A DNA stretch of 64,000 nt from UBA5536 sp964592595 (GTDB lineage: Bacteria > Bacteroidota > Bacteroidia > Bacteroidales > F082): positions 1 through 64,000 of the forward strand of contig CAZQFH010000007.1 in the NCBI GenBank assembly GCA_964592595.1, read 5' to 3'. Numbering within the stretch: the stretch's first letter is position 1; each line of letters opens with the position of its first letter. This document shows positions 1 to 8,145 of the stretch, one piece after another. Under the pieces are notes generated by a model that saw nothing but the letters and a program-made list of their open reading frames with translations, was not told where the DNA came from and ran no database searches. The position numbers and the translations under genes are program-made.

Positions 1-1
1 C

Positions 2-268
2 CGTGCTTCTAACGATTTGATATTGAAGCTTGATCTGGGATTTAGGACGGATAAAACCACACTCAGACGTATTGATGAACAAAACAGTCAGGTGTCGGCA
101 GGGCAGCGTAAGATCAATATTTATGTAACGGCAGATTATACTTTCAGCAACCGTTTGAGTATGCAGGCTTATTTCCGCAGGGATATGTCGGATCCGTTTG
201 TCTCGAGCCAGTTTAAGAATGCTAACACTGCCGGAGGTATTACCATGCGTTTCAGCCTGGCGCAATAA
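2..268 (+). CDS. sprA: Cell-surface/T9SS protein SprA, C-terminal fragment
   Basis: This is the 3' end of a large gene that begins before the window; the open frame is already running at base 2. The last 88 residues alternate hydrophobic and polar positions as in a beta-barrel and end in FSLAQ, with the run SSQFKNANTAGGITMRFS resembling the SprA C-terminus. SprA forms the giant outer-membrane translocon pore of the type IX secretion system. The gene order sprA-gcvH-VanZ-tonB is one I recall from other Bacteroidota and supports the call, since the fragment alone is short. The T9SS-sorted peptidase at 11769-14021 and gldE/gldD nearby fit a T9SS-bearing cell. Confidence 0.72.
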   Translation, partial: RASNDLILKLDLGFRTDKTTLRRIDEQNSQVSAGQRKINIYVTADYTFSNRLSMQAYFRRDMSDPFVSSQFKNANTAGGITMRFSLAQ

Positions 269-323
269 GTAGGGGAGGATAGTTGGTAATTTTACAATTT
301 CTTATCGTTTTTTAGAATCAAGT

Positions 324-357
324 TTTGCTGGCGGGCATTTAAAAAAGTGTAAATTTG
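324..357 (+). promoter_or_regulatory. Candidate promoter for gcvH
   Basis: TAAATTTG at 350-357 matches the Bacteroidota -7 element TAnnTTTG. A TTTG lies at 324-327, 22 nt upstream, slightly longer than the usual 19-20. The predicted transcript starts about 25 nt before the gcvH ATG. Confidence 0.5.
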
Positions 358-386
358 AAGCCGGAAAAAAACCAAAATTTTATATT

Positions 387-767
387 ATGAATATTCCTGC
401 TGGATTAAAGTACACCAAGGATCACGAATGGATCCGCGTAGAGGGCGACGAAGCCTTTATTGGGGTTACAGATTTTGCTCAAAAAGAGCTGGGTGATATT
501 GTTTTTATTGAAGTAGATACAGTTGACGAGGATCTTGAAGCCGAAGATACCTTTGGCACAATTGAAGCGGTGAAAACTGTTTCAGATCTGTTTATGCCGG
601 CAAGCGGCACTGTGTTGGAGTTTAATGAATCTCTTGAAGATGCTCCTGAAACAGTAAACACAGATCCATACGGAGAAGGTTGGATTGTTAAAATTAAACT
701 TTCTGACGCTACTCAAGTTGAACGATTGCTTGATGCAGGTGCCTACAAAGCACTTGTCGAAGCCTGA
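387..767 (+). CDS. gcvH: Glycine cleavage system H protein
   Basis: The 126-residue lipoyl carrier shuttles the aminomethyl group between the P, T and L proteins of the glycine cleavage system. The lipoyl-attachment motif IEAVKTVSDL is visible with the acceptor lysine at residue 63, and the N-terminal KYTKDHEWI is typical of the family. Length is normal (125-130). It follows sprA by about 118 bases with its own likely promoter, and the next gene begins inside its 3' end. The P and T proteins are not in this window. Confidence 0.96.
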   Translation: MNIPAGLKYTKDHEWIRVEGDEAFIGVTDFAQKELGDIVFIEVDTVDEDLEAEDTFGTIEAVKTVSDLFMPASGTVLEFNESLEDAPETVNTDPYGEGWIVKIKLSDATQVERLLDAGAYKALVEA

Positions 768-1191
768 TCAAGCTGGATTATTGGACTGGATCACCAGAAA
801 ATATTGGCCGGGAAGCTTGTGGGCACTGATAATTTTGCTGCTTACAGGCTTGCCTGGTGATTATTTCCCAAAGGTGATTACCTTTTGGGATTGGCTTACT
901 CCTGATAAAATAGTTCATTTATTTATTTTTGGGGTTTTCACTTTTTTACTGTTGTGGGGATATCGGATACAATATTTGCATGCTTCAAAGCGTTTTACTC
1001 TCATTAGAAATGTTTTTGGAATAGGTCTGTTCTACAGCGGATTTACGGAGTTGATGCAAGCTTATGTATTTGTTGGTCGATATGGTAATGTGTTCGACCT
1101 TCTGGCAAATATTATAGGAAGTATAATAGGAATAGGCCTGTTTATGCTCGTAATGCGAAAAAATAAGCGTGGAAACAAAAGTTTTATTTAA
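733..1191 (+). CDS. VanZ-like integral membrane protein
   Basis: A small hydrophobic protein with about four membrane segments and the VanZ-like pattern of a polar stretch (PDKIVHLFIFGVFTFLL) followed by a helix with ELMQAY near the end. VanZ itself gives low-level teicoplanin resistance, but the general role of this family is unknown. The start is uncertain: the open frame extends back to 685, the first ATG is at 733 inside gcvH, and a TTG at about 778 lies just after the gcvH stop. I use 733. It sits between gcvH and tonB, as in related genomes. Confidence 0.75.
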   Translation: MQVPTKHLSKPDQAGLLDWITRKYWPGSLWALIILLLTGLPGDYFPKVITFWDWLTPDKIVHLFIFGVFTFLLLWGYRIQYLHASKRFTLIRNVFGIGLFYSGFTELMQAYVFVGRYGNVFDLLANIIGSIIGIGLFMLVMRKNKRGNKSFI

Positions 1192-1250
1192 TAATTACTA
1201 ATTTAGCGGCTTCGAAGTAAAGCTGAAAATTATTAGCCAAATCATTGAAT

Positions 1251-1928
1251 ATGGAAATTAAAAAATCATCCAAAGCAGATCTTGAAAACAAAAAAACGCT
1301 TTTTCGCCAAGTAGGGCTTATTCTTGCACTGGCAGTTGTGTTTTTTGCTTTTGAGTATCGCAGTTACGACAAACGTACGCTCGATTTAATGGAGCGTAGC
1401 GTTGAAGATATTCCGGAGGAAATTATCCCTATCACTGAGCAGAAAGTTAAACCACCACCACCACCACCACCAAAACAGGTTACTGTACTTGAAGTGGTAG
1501 AAGATGATGTGGAAGTGGAAGACGAAATTGAAATTGATGCGGAGGTAGATCAGGATACTGAGATTGAAGTGTATGTGCCGCCTGTGATGGAAGAGGAGGA
1601 AGTTGTTGAGGCAGAGATTTTTACCGTTGTAGAATCCATGCCAGAGTTCCCGGGTGGTCCGGGAAAAATGATGGAATACATCGCCAGAAACATCAAATAT
1701 CCTGCAATGGCTCGTGAGAGCGGTATTCAGGGTAGGGTGTTTGTGAATTTCGTTGTTGAGCCCGATGGATCAGTTTCTAATGTAAAGGTGCTCCGTGGTA
1801 TTGGCGGTGGCTGTGATGAAGAAGCTGTTAGGGTTGTAGAATCTATGCCTAAATGGACTCCCGGTCGTCAGCGCGGAAAAGCAGTCAGGGTTTCCTTTAA
1901 CCTTCCCGTGCGGTTTACACTGCAATAA
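1251..1928 (+). CDS. tonB: Energy transducer TonB
   Basis: The protein has a cytoplasmic N-terminus, one membrane anchor (about residues 24-41), a periplasmic spacer with a run of seven prolines (KPPPPPPPK) followed by a long acidic Glu/Val/Asp stretch, and a C-terminal TonB domain starting near FPGGPGKMMEYIARNIKYP and ending PVRFTL. It passes energy from an ExbB/ExbD motor to outer-membrane receptors; an ExbB-ExbD-ExbD operon lies at 9117-11393. The ATG at 1251 is preferred over the TTG two codons upstream. The acidic spacer is unusually pure in Asp/Glu. A terminator follows. Confidence 0.93.
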   Translation: MEIKKSSKADLENKKTLFRQVGLILALAVVFFAFEYRSYDKRTLDLMERSVEDIPEEIIPITEQKVKPPPPPPPKQVTVLEVVEDDVEVEDEIEIDAEVDQDTEIEVYVPPVMEEEEVVEAEIFTVVESMPEFPGGPGKMMEYIARNIKYPAMARESGIQGRVFVNFVVEPDGSVSNVKVLRGIGGGCDEEAVRVVESMPKWTPGRQRGKAVRVSFNLPVRFTLQ

Positions 1929-1952
1929 GATTCTTAAGAAATTCTTTTCCAA

Positions 1953-1986
1953 AGACTGTCTGTTACTTCTCAGGCAGTCTTTTTTT
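1953..1986 (+). terminator. Rho-independent terminator after tonB
   Basis: Stem AGACTGTCTG (1953-1962) pairs with CAGGCAGTCT (1971-1980) with one G-U pair across an 8-nt loop, followed by a T run. It lies between the convergent tonB and uvrC genes and could weakly serve both. Confidence 0.8.
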
Positions 1987-3790
1987 ATTGTTGCCTGAAG
2001 TGTTTAAAAACAAGCTCAGCTTTGGCTTTGCCAATTGCTGCGGTTAGATCTTCAAGGGGAGTTGTGCTGATTTTCTTAACCGATTTAAACTTCCATAATA
2101 GTTTTTGGGCGGTACTATAGCCCACACCATCTATTGTTGTGAGTTCTGATTTTATCACTCCTTTTTCAAACTGTTTGCGATGATGCGTGATGCCAAAACG
2201 ATGGGCCTCATCACGTAATTGCTGAATCAATTTGAGCGATTCAGAGCGTTTGTCGATATAGAGCGGCATGCTGTCGCCCGGGAAATAAATTTCCTCCAGC
2301 CGTTTGGCAATTCCAATGATTGTAATTTTCCCTCTCAGATCAAGTTTTTCGAGCGACTTAACAGCAGCACTCAGTTGACCTTTGCCTCCGTCAATTACGA
2401 TAAGTTCGGGTAGCGGTTTTTCCTCATCGAGTAGTCGTTTATAACGTCGGTAAATAATTTCTTCCATGGAGGCAAAATCATTTGGTCCTTCTACAGTTTT
2501 GATGTTGAAATGCCGATAAGCCTTTTTGTTGGGCTTGGCATTCACAAACTGTACCATAGCCGCAACAGGATAGTCTCCCTGGAAATTTGAATTGTCGAAA
2601 CATTCGATGGTTTCTGGGGTAACTGGCATGCGCAGATCTTTCATCAGTTGGCTGAGGATACGTTTCTGATGCCTCTCCGGATCGATCAGGTTACGACGTT
2701 TTTCGGTTTCCATTTTAAAATGCTTTGCGTTTCGTTCCGAAAGATCAAGCAAATGTTTTTTATCCCCTTTTTGAGGAATGGTCAGCTTCACATTTTCCAG
2801 CCCGAAAATTGGTTCCATGGGTAAAACGATTTCGCTTGATGTGCTTTCGAGCCGGTTTCTGATGTCGATTATCGCCAGGGTTAAAAGTTCCTGTAAACTT
2901 TCATCTAATTTTCGTTTGAGTTCTACACTATGCGATTGCACAATTGCGCCTTCGATTACTTTGAGGTAATTTACAAATACCGAAAGCCCGCTATCAACAA
3001 GAGAAAACACATCCACATCATGCACTGTAGCACTTACAATGGTTGATTTACTGCGGTATCGTTCCAGAATTTCTATTTTCTCTTTTAAAGACTGTGCCTT
3101 TTCAAATTCCATCTTTTCAGCAAATTCAATCATCAAACTTTTCATTTGGCGGATAACCATCTGGATATTTCCCTTGATGATTTCTCTAATGTGTTTGATC
3201 ATGTCTTCATATTCAGCTTCTGTTTGCAGGCCTTCGCAAGGGCCTTTGCAATTGCCAATATGGTATTCGAGGCAGACCTTGAATTTATTTTGAGCGATGT
3301 TTTGTGGCTTTAAATTGAGGCTGCATGAACGCACGGGATAAAGCTGACGTATCAAATCCAACAAGGTGTTCATCATTTTCACGGAAGCGTAAGGACCATA
3401 ATAGAATGAGCCATCGTGAAGGATATTTCGTGTGGAGAAAATTCGGGGGAAGGCTTCCTTTTTGATACAAATCCATGGGAAAGACTTGTCGTCTTTGAGC
3501 AAAACATTGTAACGGGGCTGAAATTTCTTGATCAGGTTATTTTCGAGCAACAAGGCATCCGTTTCAGAATCAACTACAATGAATTTGATATCATGAATTC
3601 TGCGCACCAAAACCCTCAGCTTGCCAGTTTGTTGTTTGCTGAAATAGCTCATCACACGTTTGCGTAAATCTTTGGCCTTGCCTACATAAATGATGGTTCC
3701 CTTTTCGTCGAGGTATTGGTAAACACCTGGATTATTGGGTATCACAGCTATCTTGTCCTGCAGATGTTTGTTTTTCTCTGTAAACTCCAT
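1985..3790 (-). CDS. uvrC: Excinuclease ABC subunit C
   Basis: UvrC makes the 3' and 5' incisions in nucleotide excision repair after UvrA/UvrB find the lesion. The 601-residue protein shows the domains in order: GIY-YIG nuclease near residues 18-95 (GVYQYL, IIYVGKAKDLRKRV), a cysteine-rich stretch (CLEYHIGNCKGPCEG), a UVR motif near 205-240 that contacts UvrB, the RNase H-like endonuclease domain (IECFDNSNFQGDYPVAAMV near 395), and C-terminal helix-hairpin-helix motifs (TTIDGVGYSTAQKLL). It is the last gene of a three-gene minus-strand unit, 21 nt after thiL. Confidence 0.97.
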   Translation of the reverse strand: MEFTEKNKHLQDKIAVIPNNPGVYQYLDEKGTIIYVGKAKDLRKRVMSYFSKQQTGKLRVLVRRIHDIKFIVVDSETDALLLENNLIKKFQPRYNVLLKDDKSFPWICIKKEAFPRIFSTRNILHDGSFYYGPYASVKMMNTLLDLIRQLYPVRSCSLNLKPQNIAQNKFKVCLEYHIGNCKGPCEGLQTEAEYEDMIKHIREIIKGNIQMVIRQMKSLMIEFAEKMEFEKAQSLKEKIEILERYRSKSTIVSATVHDVDVFSLVDSGLSVFVNYLKVIEGAIVQSHSVELKRKLDESLQELLTLAIIDIRNRLESTSSEIVLPMEPIFGLENVKLTIPQKGDKKHLLDLSERNAKHFKMETEKRRNLIDPERHQKRILSQLMKDLRMPVTPETIECFDNSNFQGDYPVAAMVQFVNAKPNKKAYRHFNIKTVEGPNDFASMEEIIYRRYKRLLDEEKPLPELIVIDGGKGQLSAAVKSLEKLDLRGKITIIGIAKRLEEIYFPGDSMPLYIDKRSESLKLIQQLRDEAHRFGITHHRKQFEKGVIKSELTTIDGVGYSTAQKLLWKFKSVKKISTTPLEDLTAAIGKAKAELVFKHFRQQ

Positions 3791-3811
3791 AACAGGCTAA
3801 AGAATAGGTTT

Positions 3812-4879
3812 TTATTCTGTTTCGGATTGTTTTCTCAGGGCATCCCAACCTTGTGCTTTCAATGGTATGTATTGATTATCAGGTGTAATCATTACTTCTT
3901 CTCCTTGATTTGCCGTCATATGACCAATAATTGTAATACCTGGAAGGGTACTAATTTTTTCATGATCTTTCAGCGAAATCGTGAAAAGCAGTTCATAATC
4001 TTCACCGCCATTAAGCGCAGCAATGGAAGGTATCATTTTGAATTCTTCGGCAACACCTGCAGTTGTGACGTCTATCGGAATTTTCTCTTCGTAAATTTGA
4101 CATCCCAGTCCCGATGCTTTGCACAAATGCTTGATTTCTGAGGCCAAACCATCTGAAATATCTATCATCGACCCCGGTTTAATACCTGCTTTTTTAAGTT
4201 CTTCAGTAATATCAAATCTGGCTTCTGGTTTGAGCTGGCGCTGAAGCACATAATCAAAACCATGCAAATCAGGCTGTAGATTAGGATTAGCTTTAAAAGC
4301 GGCTTTTTCTCTTTCGAGAAGTAGTAATCCCATATATGCACCGCCTAAATCACCACTCACGCAAAGCAGATCATTTTCTGAAGCTCCTTTGCGGTAGCAT
4401 ATCTCTTCTGGTTTTGCTTGCCCGATCACCGTAACAGAAAGCATGAGCCCCGACACACTGCTTGTGGTGTCGCCACCTACCAAATCAACCTGATATTTTT
4501 CGCAGGCGAGCTTGATTCCTCCATAGATTTCTTCGATTGCCTGGAGGGAGAATCTGTTCGAAACGGCCATCCCAACCACAATTTGAGTGGGTTTGGCATT
4601 CATGGCAGCCATATCTGAAAAATTGACAACAGCTGCTTTGTATCCCAGATGTTTTAGCGGAGTGTATGTTAGGTCGAAGTGGACTCCTTCAACTAATAGA
4701 TCAACAGAAACCAAGGTTTGAAAACCATTGTGGTCTATAACGGCTGCATCATCACCAACGCCTAATTTTGAACTTTCATTTACCAGGCTAAGGCCTTTTG
4801 TGAGGTAATCAATAAGGCCAAATTCTCCCAGGCTACTTATTTCTGTTCTTTCGGGCTGTTCTTGTAATATTTCACTCAT
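3812..4879 (-). CDS. thiL: Thiamine-monophosphate kinase
   Basis: ThiL phosphorylates thiamine monophosphate to the cofactor thiamine diphosphate. Visible motifs are LGVGDDAAVID near the N-terminus (metal/ATP binding), DLLVEGVHFD, NFSDMAAMNAKP, and DLVGGDTT, all typical of the PurM-like fold. At 355 residues it is of usual length. It lies between a TPR lipoprotein and uvrC with short spacers, an arrangement without obvious functional logic. No TPP riboswitch is seen in front of it. Confidence 0.96.
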   Translation of the reverse strand: MSEILQEQPERTEISSLGEFGLIDYLTKGLSLVNESSKLGVGDDAAVIDHNGFQTLVSVDLLVEGVHFDLTYTPLKHLGYKAAVVNFSDMAAMNAKPTQIVVGMAVSNRFSLQAIEEIYGGIKLACEKYQVDLVGGDTTSSVSGLMLSVTVIGQAKPEEICYRKGASENDLLCVSGDLGGAYMGLLLLEREKAAFKANPNLQPDLHGFDYVLQRQLKPEARFDITEELKKAGIKPGSMIDISDGLASEIKHLCKASGLGCQIYEEKIPIDVTTAGVAEEFKMIPSIAALNGGEDYELLFTISLKDHEKISTLPGITIIGHMTANQGEEVMITPDNQYIPLKAQGWDALRKQSETE

Positions 4880-4888
4880 AGCACTATC

Positions 4889-5776
4889 TTATTGAATGAG
4901 GTTACGGTATTTTTCGGCTTTGCCGGCATCACCAAAACGCGCGTAAATATTGGCAATATAAAGCGCGTAGCGTTTATCTTTAGTACTGTTGTAAAGTGAT
5001 TCAAAAATGGGCAGGGCCTTTTTAAAATCAGCAGTGGAGGTATCAAGGCCTTTCAGCATTTTAGCGTATTGTTTCCTGGTTTTGTTTTGCTCGTAAGCTG
5101 CAATCTCTTGTTGATACCGGGTTTCAGCATTATCGTAATATGCTTTGGCTTTCCAAGCTAATGCGTCATGATTTTCTGGATTTATAAGCAGCATTTTTTC
5201 GGCTATCTCATCTAATTCATCATGATGATCAAGCGATTGTTTGGCTTTGAAATAGGCATTCAGCTCACCCTCATTTTTTTCTGATTGAGCGGTAGGAGGC
5301 CAAAGTGCAACGGCTTTTTGCCATTGAGAGGTTTCGATATAAATCTGAAACAGGCGAAGGCGTTCTTCTTTTGCTGCAGTGCTTTCAGGATATAGCTGTT
5401 CGAGTGGTTCCAAAACGCCCGATTCTTTTGAAATATTACCCTGCTTGCGATACAGCTTCGCCAGTTTTTGGTACACTTCCGGACTGGCCGTTTTGTGGTA
5501 AATGGCCAATTTGTAATACGATTCAGCCTTGTCAGAAAGTCCAAGCGCATCTGAGACCTCAGCAGCCTGTTCGTAATGGCTTCTTTCGGAAACTGTTCCT
5601 GAAGCTTCTTCCGAAGCGATCATTGCTTCATAAATAGCCAATGATTCAGTGAGCTTGCCTTCCTCAAAAGCTTTTTGTGCCTGTTGAATTTGGGTTAACT
5701 TGCTGCCTGTGCTGCAACTGGTGACCTGCGCAAATAAAGCGAAAAAGAAAATCCAGCGGAAATATTTTAAAAGCAT
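4889..5776 (-). CDS. TPR-repeat lipoprotein
   Basis: The N-terminus is a lipoprotein signal peptide with the lipobox cysteine at residue 21 (QVTSC) when the ATG at 5776 is used; the open frame reaches a TTG two codons upstream. The rest is helical with tetratricopeptide-type repeats, seen around YEQAAEVSDALGLSDKAESYY and EVYQKLAKLYRKQGN. It is likely a protein-binding scaffold in the periplasm or on the membrane; the partner is unknown. A -7-like TACTTTTG at 5806-5799 on the minus strand suggests that it leads the unit with thiL and uvrC. Confidence 0.8.
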   Translation of the reverse strand: MLLKYFRWIFFFALFAQVTSCSTGSKLTQIQQAQKAFEEGKLTESLAIYEAMIASEEASGTVSERSHYEQAAEVSDALGLSDKAESYYKLAIYHKTASPEVYQKLAKLYRKQGNISKESGVLEPLEQLYPESTAAKEERLRLFQIYIETSQWQKAVALWPPTAQSEKNEGELNAYFKAKQSLDHHDELDEIAEKMLLINPENHDALAWKAKAYYDNAETRYQQEIAAYEQNKTRKQYAKMLKGLDTSTADFKKALPIFESLYNSTKDKRYALYIANIYARFGDAGKAEKYRNLIQ

Positions 5777-5941
5777 AGTCAAATCAATTATTAGTCAGCA
5801 AAAGTACAGGTTTTTCAGTTTATACTTTTGGGCTTTTCCCACAACAGTTTTAATTCGTGGGCCTTGATTACTGCTCCTCAATTTAAAGGGTCGGGTTAAA
5901 TGATTTTTGAGTAGTAAAAACCAGCTTTTGTGGATGAAATA

Positions 5942-5974
5942 AAAAAGCTGCTTCAATTATTAACTGAAACAGCT
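5942..5974 (-). terminator. tRNA-type terminator hairpin, left copy
   Basis: On the minus strand a stem AAGCTGTTTCA/TGAAGCAGCTT (one mismatch) is followed by six Ts. The same hairpin recurs at 6178-6210 after the intact tRNA, so this is the terminator of a duplicated tRNA unit cut by the assembly gap. Confidence 0.75.
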
Positions 5975-5996
5975 TCTATAACTTTGTGGGCCCACC

Positions 5997-6096
5997 NNNN
6001 NNNNNNNNNNNNNNNNNNNNNNNNNNNNNNNNNNNNNNNNNNNNNNNNNNNNNNNNNNNNNNNNNNNNNNNNNNNNNNNNNNNNNNNNNNNNNNNN
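5997..6096. other. Assembly gap of 100 N
   Basis: Exactly 100 Ns, the conventional filler for a gap of unknown size. The four bases on either side are the same (CACC), and joining the two flanks rebuilds the 3' part of the tRNA found at 6223-6296. The break therefore fell in a repeated tRNA unit, and its true length may be zero or may hold more copies. Confidence 0.95.
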
Positions 6097-6142
6097 CACC
6101 AGGACTTGAACCTGGGACCTACTGCCCCGATAGCTATCGGGG
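6097..6142 (-). pseudogene. Broken tRNA(CAU) copy with palindrome in the anticodon loop
   Basis: On the minus strand the sequence repeats the anticodon arm and T arm of the intact tRNA at 6223-6296, but the five bases ATAAT of the anticodon loop are replaced by the palindrome CCCCGATAGCTATCGGGG. Upstream of the anticodon stem the sequence no longer matches a tRNA, so the D arm and 5' acceptor strand are missing. The 3' acceptor end would be at 5987-5996 beyond the gap. It cannot fold as a tRNA. It may be a genuine degenerate tandem copy or an assembly product. Confidence 0.65.
6125..6142. repeat. 18-nt perfect palindrome CCCCGATAGCTATCGGGG
   Basis: A perfect self-complementary 18-mer inside the broken tRNA copy. 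From memory, short palindromes with a GATAGCTATC core are scattered through many Bacteroidota genomes; I saw no second full copy in this window. Confidence 0.7.
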
Positions 6143-6177
6143 GAGTCAGTTATACTGTTTAAAAAATCTAAAGAACT

Positions 6178-6210
6178 AAAAAGCTGCTTCAATTATTAAC
6201 TGAAACAGCT
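6178..6210 (-). terminator. Terminator after tRNA(CAU)
   Basis: Minus-strand hairpin AAGCTGTTTCA/TGAAGCAGCTT followed by a T run, 13 nt after the tRNA 3' end. It is an exact copy of the hairpin at 5942-5974. Confidence 0.75.
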
Positions 6211-6222
6211 TCTATAACTTTG

Positions 6223-6296
6223 TGGGCCCACCAGGACTTGAACCTGGGACCTACTGATTATGAGTCAGTTGCTCTAACCAACTGAGCTATAGGCCC
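6223..6296 (-). tRNA. tRNA with CAU anticodon (Met, or Ile2)
   Basis: A 74-nt cloverleaf on the minus strand. The acceptor GGGCCTA pairs with TGGGCCC (one G-U), the D arm reads GCTCAGTTGGTTAGAGC, the anticodon stem ACTGA/TCAGT holds the loop CTCATAA (anticodon CAT), and the T arm contains GGTTCAAGTCC. CCA is not encoded. CAT could be elongator methionine or lysidine-modified isoleucine; the initiator is less likely because three G-C pairs are not seen at the base of the anticodon stem. A -7-like TAACTTTG lies at 6358-6351, and a perfect 10-bp inverted repeat (6303-6312/6320-6329) sits directly upstream. Confidence 0.93.
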
Positions 6297-6398
6297 TGAA
6301 TTTGCATTTTTTTAACAGGAAAAAATGCAGATTTTTTTGTTTTGAAGCCGCAAAGTTACATATTTGCTTCTTATTTCTGCAACAAAAAATTAAACACA

Positions 6399-7049
6399 AT
6401 GGCAAACATCAAGCCTGTAAAAAACATTCTCTTCGATTTTGGAGGTGTTGTTCTGGATATTGACCCGATTCAAACCCTCAATGAGCTGCAAAAACTGGGC
6501 TTTGAGGATGTTGATTTACTCGAGAAACCTGAATTCAAAGAACAGATCATGAATAAGTTTGAAAGGGGAATTCTCACACCTGAGTCTTTTCGTAAGAAAA
6601 TTAGATCTTATCTTGGGTTAGAACTTTGCGATCAAGAAATTGATGATGCGTGGAATGCCCTTCTACTAGATATTCCAAAAGAGCGTATTCGTGTTATTGA
6701 ACAGGCAAAGGAACATTATAATATATTTCTGCTAAGCAATTCCAATGAAATTCATTATGATGTGTATGTGAGGGATTTACAACTCAGGTTTGGATACAGG
6801 GAGTTCGATCAATTGTTTCATAAAGCGTATTTTTCTTTTGATTTGCACTTGAGCAAGCCAAATCCCGAAATTTTTGAATTTGTAATGGATCAACATAAAT
6901 TGCTGCCCGAAGAAACTTTGTTTATTGATGATACGCTTGAACATATCGAATCTGCAAAATCACTGGGTTTGCATACCTATCATCTACAAAAACCTGTACG
7001 TTTGAGGGATTTATTTACGGATGGCAAGCTGAAGGAAGATCTGAGTTAG
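6399..7049 (+). CDS. HAD-family hydrolase
   Basis: A 216-residue haloacid-dehalogenase-type phosphatase. Motif I is ILFDFGGVVLDID with the nucleophile Asp, motif II LLSNSN, motif III the lysine of LSKPNPEIFEF, and motif IV LFIDDTLEHI. The DFGG form places it with the YihX/epoxide-hydrolase-N-like group, many of which act on sugar phosphates; the substrate cannot be read. The ATG at 6399 is preferred over an upstream in-frame start at 6342, because homologous sequence begins just after it. Its 3' end overlaps the convergent dusB by 35 bases. Confidence 0.88.
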   Translation: MANIKPVKNILFDFGGVVLDIDPIQTLNELQKLGFEDVDLLEKPEFKEQIMNKFERGILTPESFRKKIRSYLGLELCDQEIDDAWNALLLDIPKERIRVIEQAKEHYNIFLLSNSNEIHYDVYVRDLQLRFGYREFDQLFHKAYFSFDLHLSKPNPEIFEFVMDQHKLLPEETLFIDDTLEHIESAKSLGLHTYHLQKPVRLRDLFTDGKLKEDLS

Positions 7050-8061
7050 AATCGGTAGCTGTTGATTGGCTGGTGAGGTCAATTCCGTCATAATAACGTT
7101 TAATTTCTGCCAGTAGTTCAAACATCGGTTCAGCTGTTTCTATTTGCATCATCCTAATTCTGAATGGCTTAAAATTAGGATATCCTTTGAAATAATCGCT
7201 CCAGTGCTTGCGCATTTCCATTAAAGCCTGACGTTCGCCTTTCCATTCAATTGATCGTTCGAGCTGTATTTTGCTAATCCGAACGCGTTCGTGAATATCA
7301 GGGTTTGCGGGCAATATTCCTGTTTTGAGGTAGTGTTTAATCTCATGAAAAATCCAAGGATTGCCATAGCTGCCTCGTGCAACCATCAAGCCATCAACTC
7401 CATAAGTGTCTTTGAAATGTTTGGCAGATGGCCCGTCAATAACATCTCCATTACCAAAAATCGGAATATGCATGCGTGGGTTTTCTTTCACCTTTCCAAT
7501 CAATGTCCAGTCGGCTGGCACGCTCGATCGCGTAGTTCTAAGTCGGCCGTGAATTGTTAAAGCTTGAATACCAACATCTTGTAGTTTTTCGGCAATTTCT
7601 ACGATGTCCTTTCGGTCTTCATCATAACCCAAACGGGTTTTTACAGTTACGGGAAGTTTTACCGCTTTAACCACAGCTTCGGTCATAGCTGCCATTTTTG
7701 GGATATTATTCATAATACCCGATCCGGCTCCTTTGGAGGCAACTTTTTTTACCGGACAGCCGAAGTTGATATCAATAATATCAGGCGAAACACTTTCGGC
7801 GTAAAGGGCTGCTTTAACCATTGAATCAATATCGTGCCCAAAAATCTGAATACCAATTGGTCTTTCGAATTCGTTAAAATCAAGTTTTTTAACACTTTTA
7901 GCAGCATCTCTAATCAAACCTTCTGACGAAATAAACTCGGTGTACATGATATCTGCACCAAACATTTTACATACATACCTGAACGGCGGATCGCTAACGT
8001 CTTCCATTGGGGCCAGTAAAACCGGGAATTCTTCGAGGATTATATTACCAATTTTTATCAC
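7015..8061 (-). CDS. dusB: tRNA-dihydrouridine synthase
   Basis: An FMN-dependent enzyme that reduces uridines in the tRNA D loop. Family motifs are LLAPMEDVSDPPFR (FMN site), DINFGCPVKKVASKGAGSG with the catalytic cysteine, TVKTRLGYD, and GLMVARGSYGNPWIF. The open frame extends to 8166, but the first 35 codons overlap the divergent CPBP gene and do not look like the family; the GTG at 8061, followed by IKIGN, gives a normal start, and a -7 element at 8101-8094 fits it. The C-terminal tail beyond the conserved part overlaps the HAD gene. Confidence 0.93.
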   Translation of the reverse strand: MIKIGNIILEEFPVLLAPMEDVSDPPFRYVCKMFGADIMYTEFISSEGLIRDAAKSVKKLDFNEFERPIGIQIFGHDIDSMVKAALYAESVSPDIIDINFGCPVKKVASKGAGSGIMNNIPKMAAMTEAVVKAVKLPVTVKTRLGYDEDRKDIVEIAEKLQDVGIQALTIHGRLRTTRSSVPADWTLIGKVKENPRMHIPIFGNGDVIDGPSAKHFKDTYGVDGLMVARGSYGNPWIFHEIKHYLKTGILPANPDIHERVRISKIQLERSIEWKGERQALMEMRKHWSDYFKGYPNFKPFRIRMMQIETAEPMFELLAEIKRYYDGIDLTSQSTATDSNSDLPSACHP

Positions 8062-8093
8062 AGTATTCGTTTTAGCAATTCTTAAATGGCCTG

Positions 8094-8101
8094 CAAAAAT
8101 A
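8094..8101 (-). promoter_or_regulatory. Candidate -7 element for dusB
   Basis: TATTTTTG on the minus strand fits TAnnTTTG and would start a transcript about 25 nt before the GTG at 8061. It lies two bases from the oppositely oriented element of the CPBP gene. No clear TTTG was found at -33. Confidence 0.4.
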
Positions 8102-8102
8102 C

Positions 8103-8110
8103 TAACTTTG
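8103..8110 (+). promoter_or_regulatory. Candidate -7 element for the CPBP protease gene
   Basis: TAACTTTG on the plus strand fits TAnnTTTG, about 36 nt before the ATG at 8146. Divergent and nearly touching the dusB element, so the two genes may compete for polymerase. The -33 element is weak. Confidence 0.45.
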
Positions 8111-8145
8111 CGGATTCTGAATAAAATACCTGCTAAACCTGCATT

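Noticed and set aside
3812..4879. TPP riboswitch in front of thiL
   Set aside because: thiL follows the upstream gene after a short spacer with no room for the element.
5953..6192. Minus-strand frame running through the N gap
   Set aside because: A third of it is unknown sequence and the rest is tRNA and terminator.
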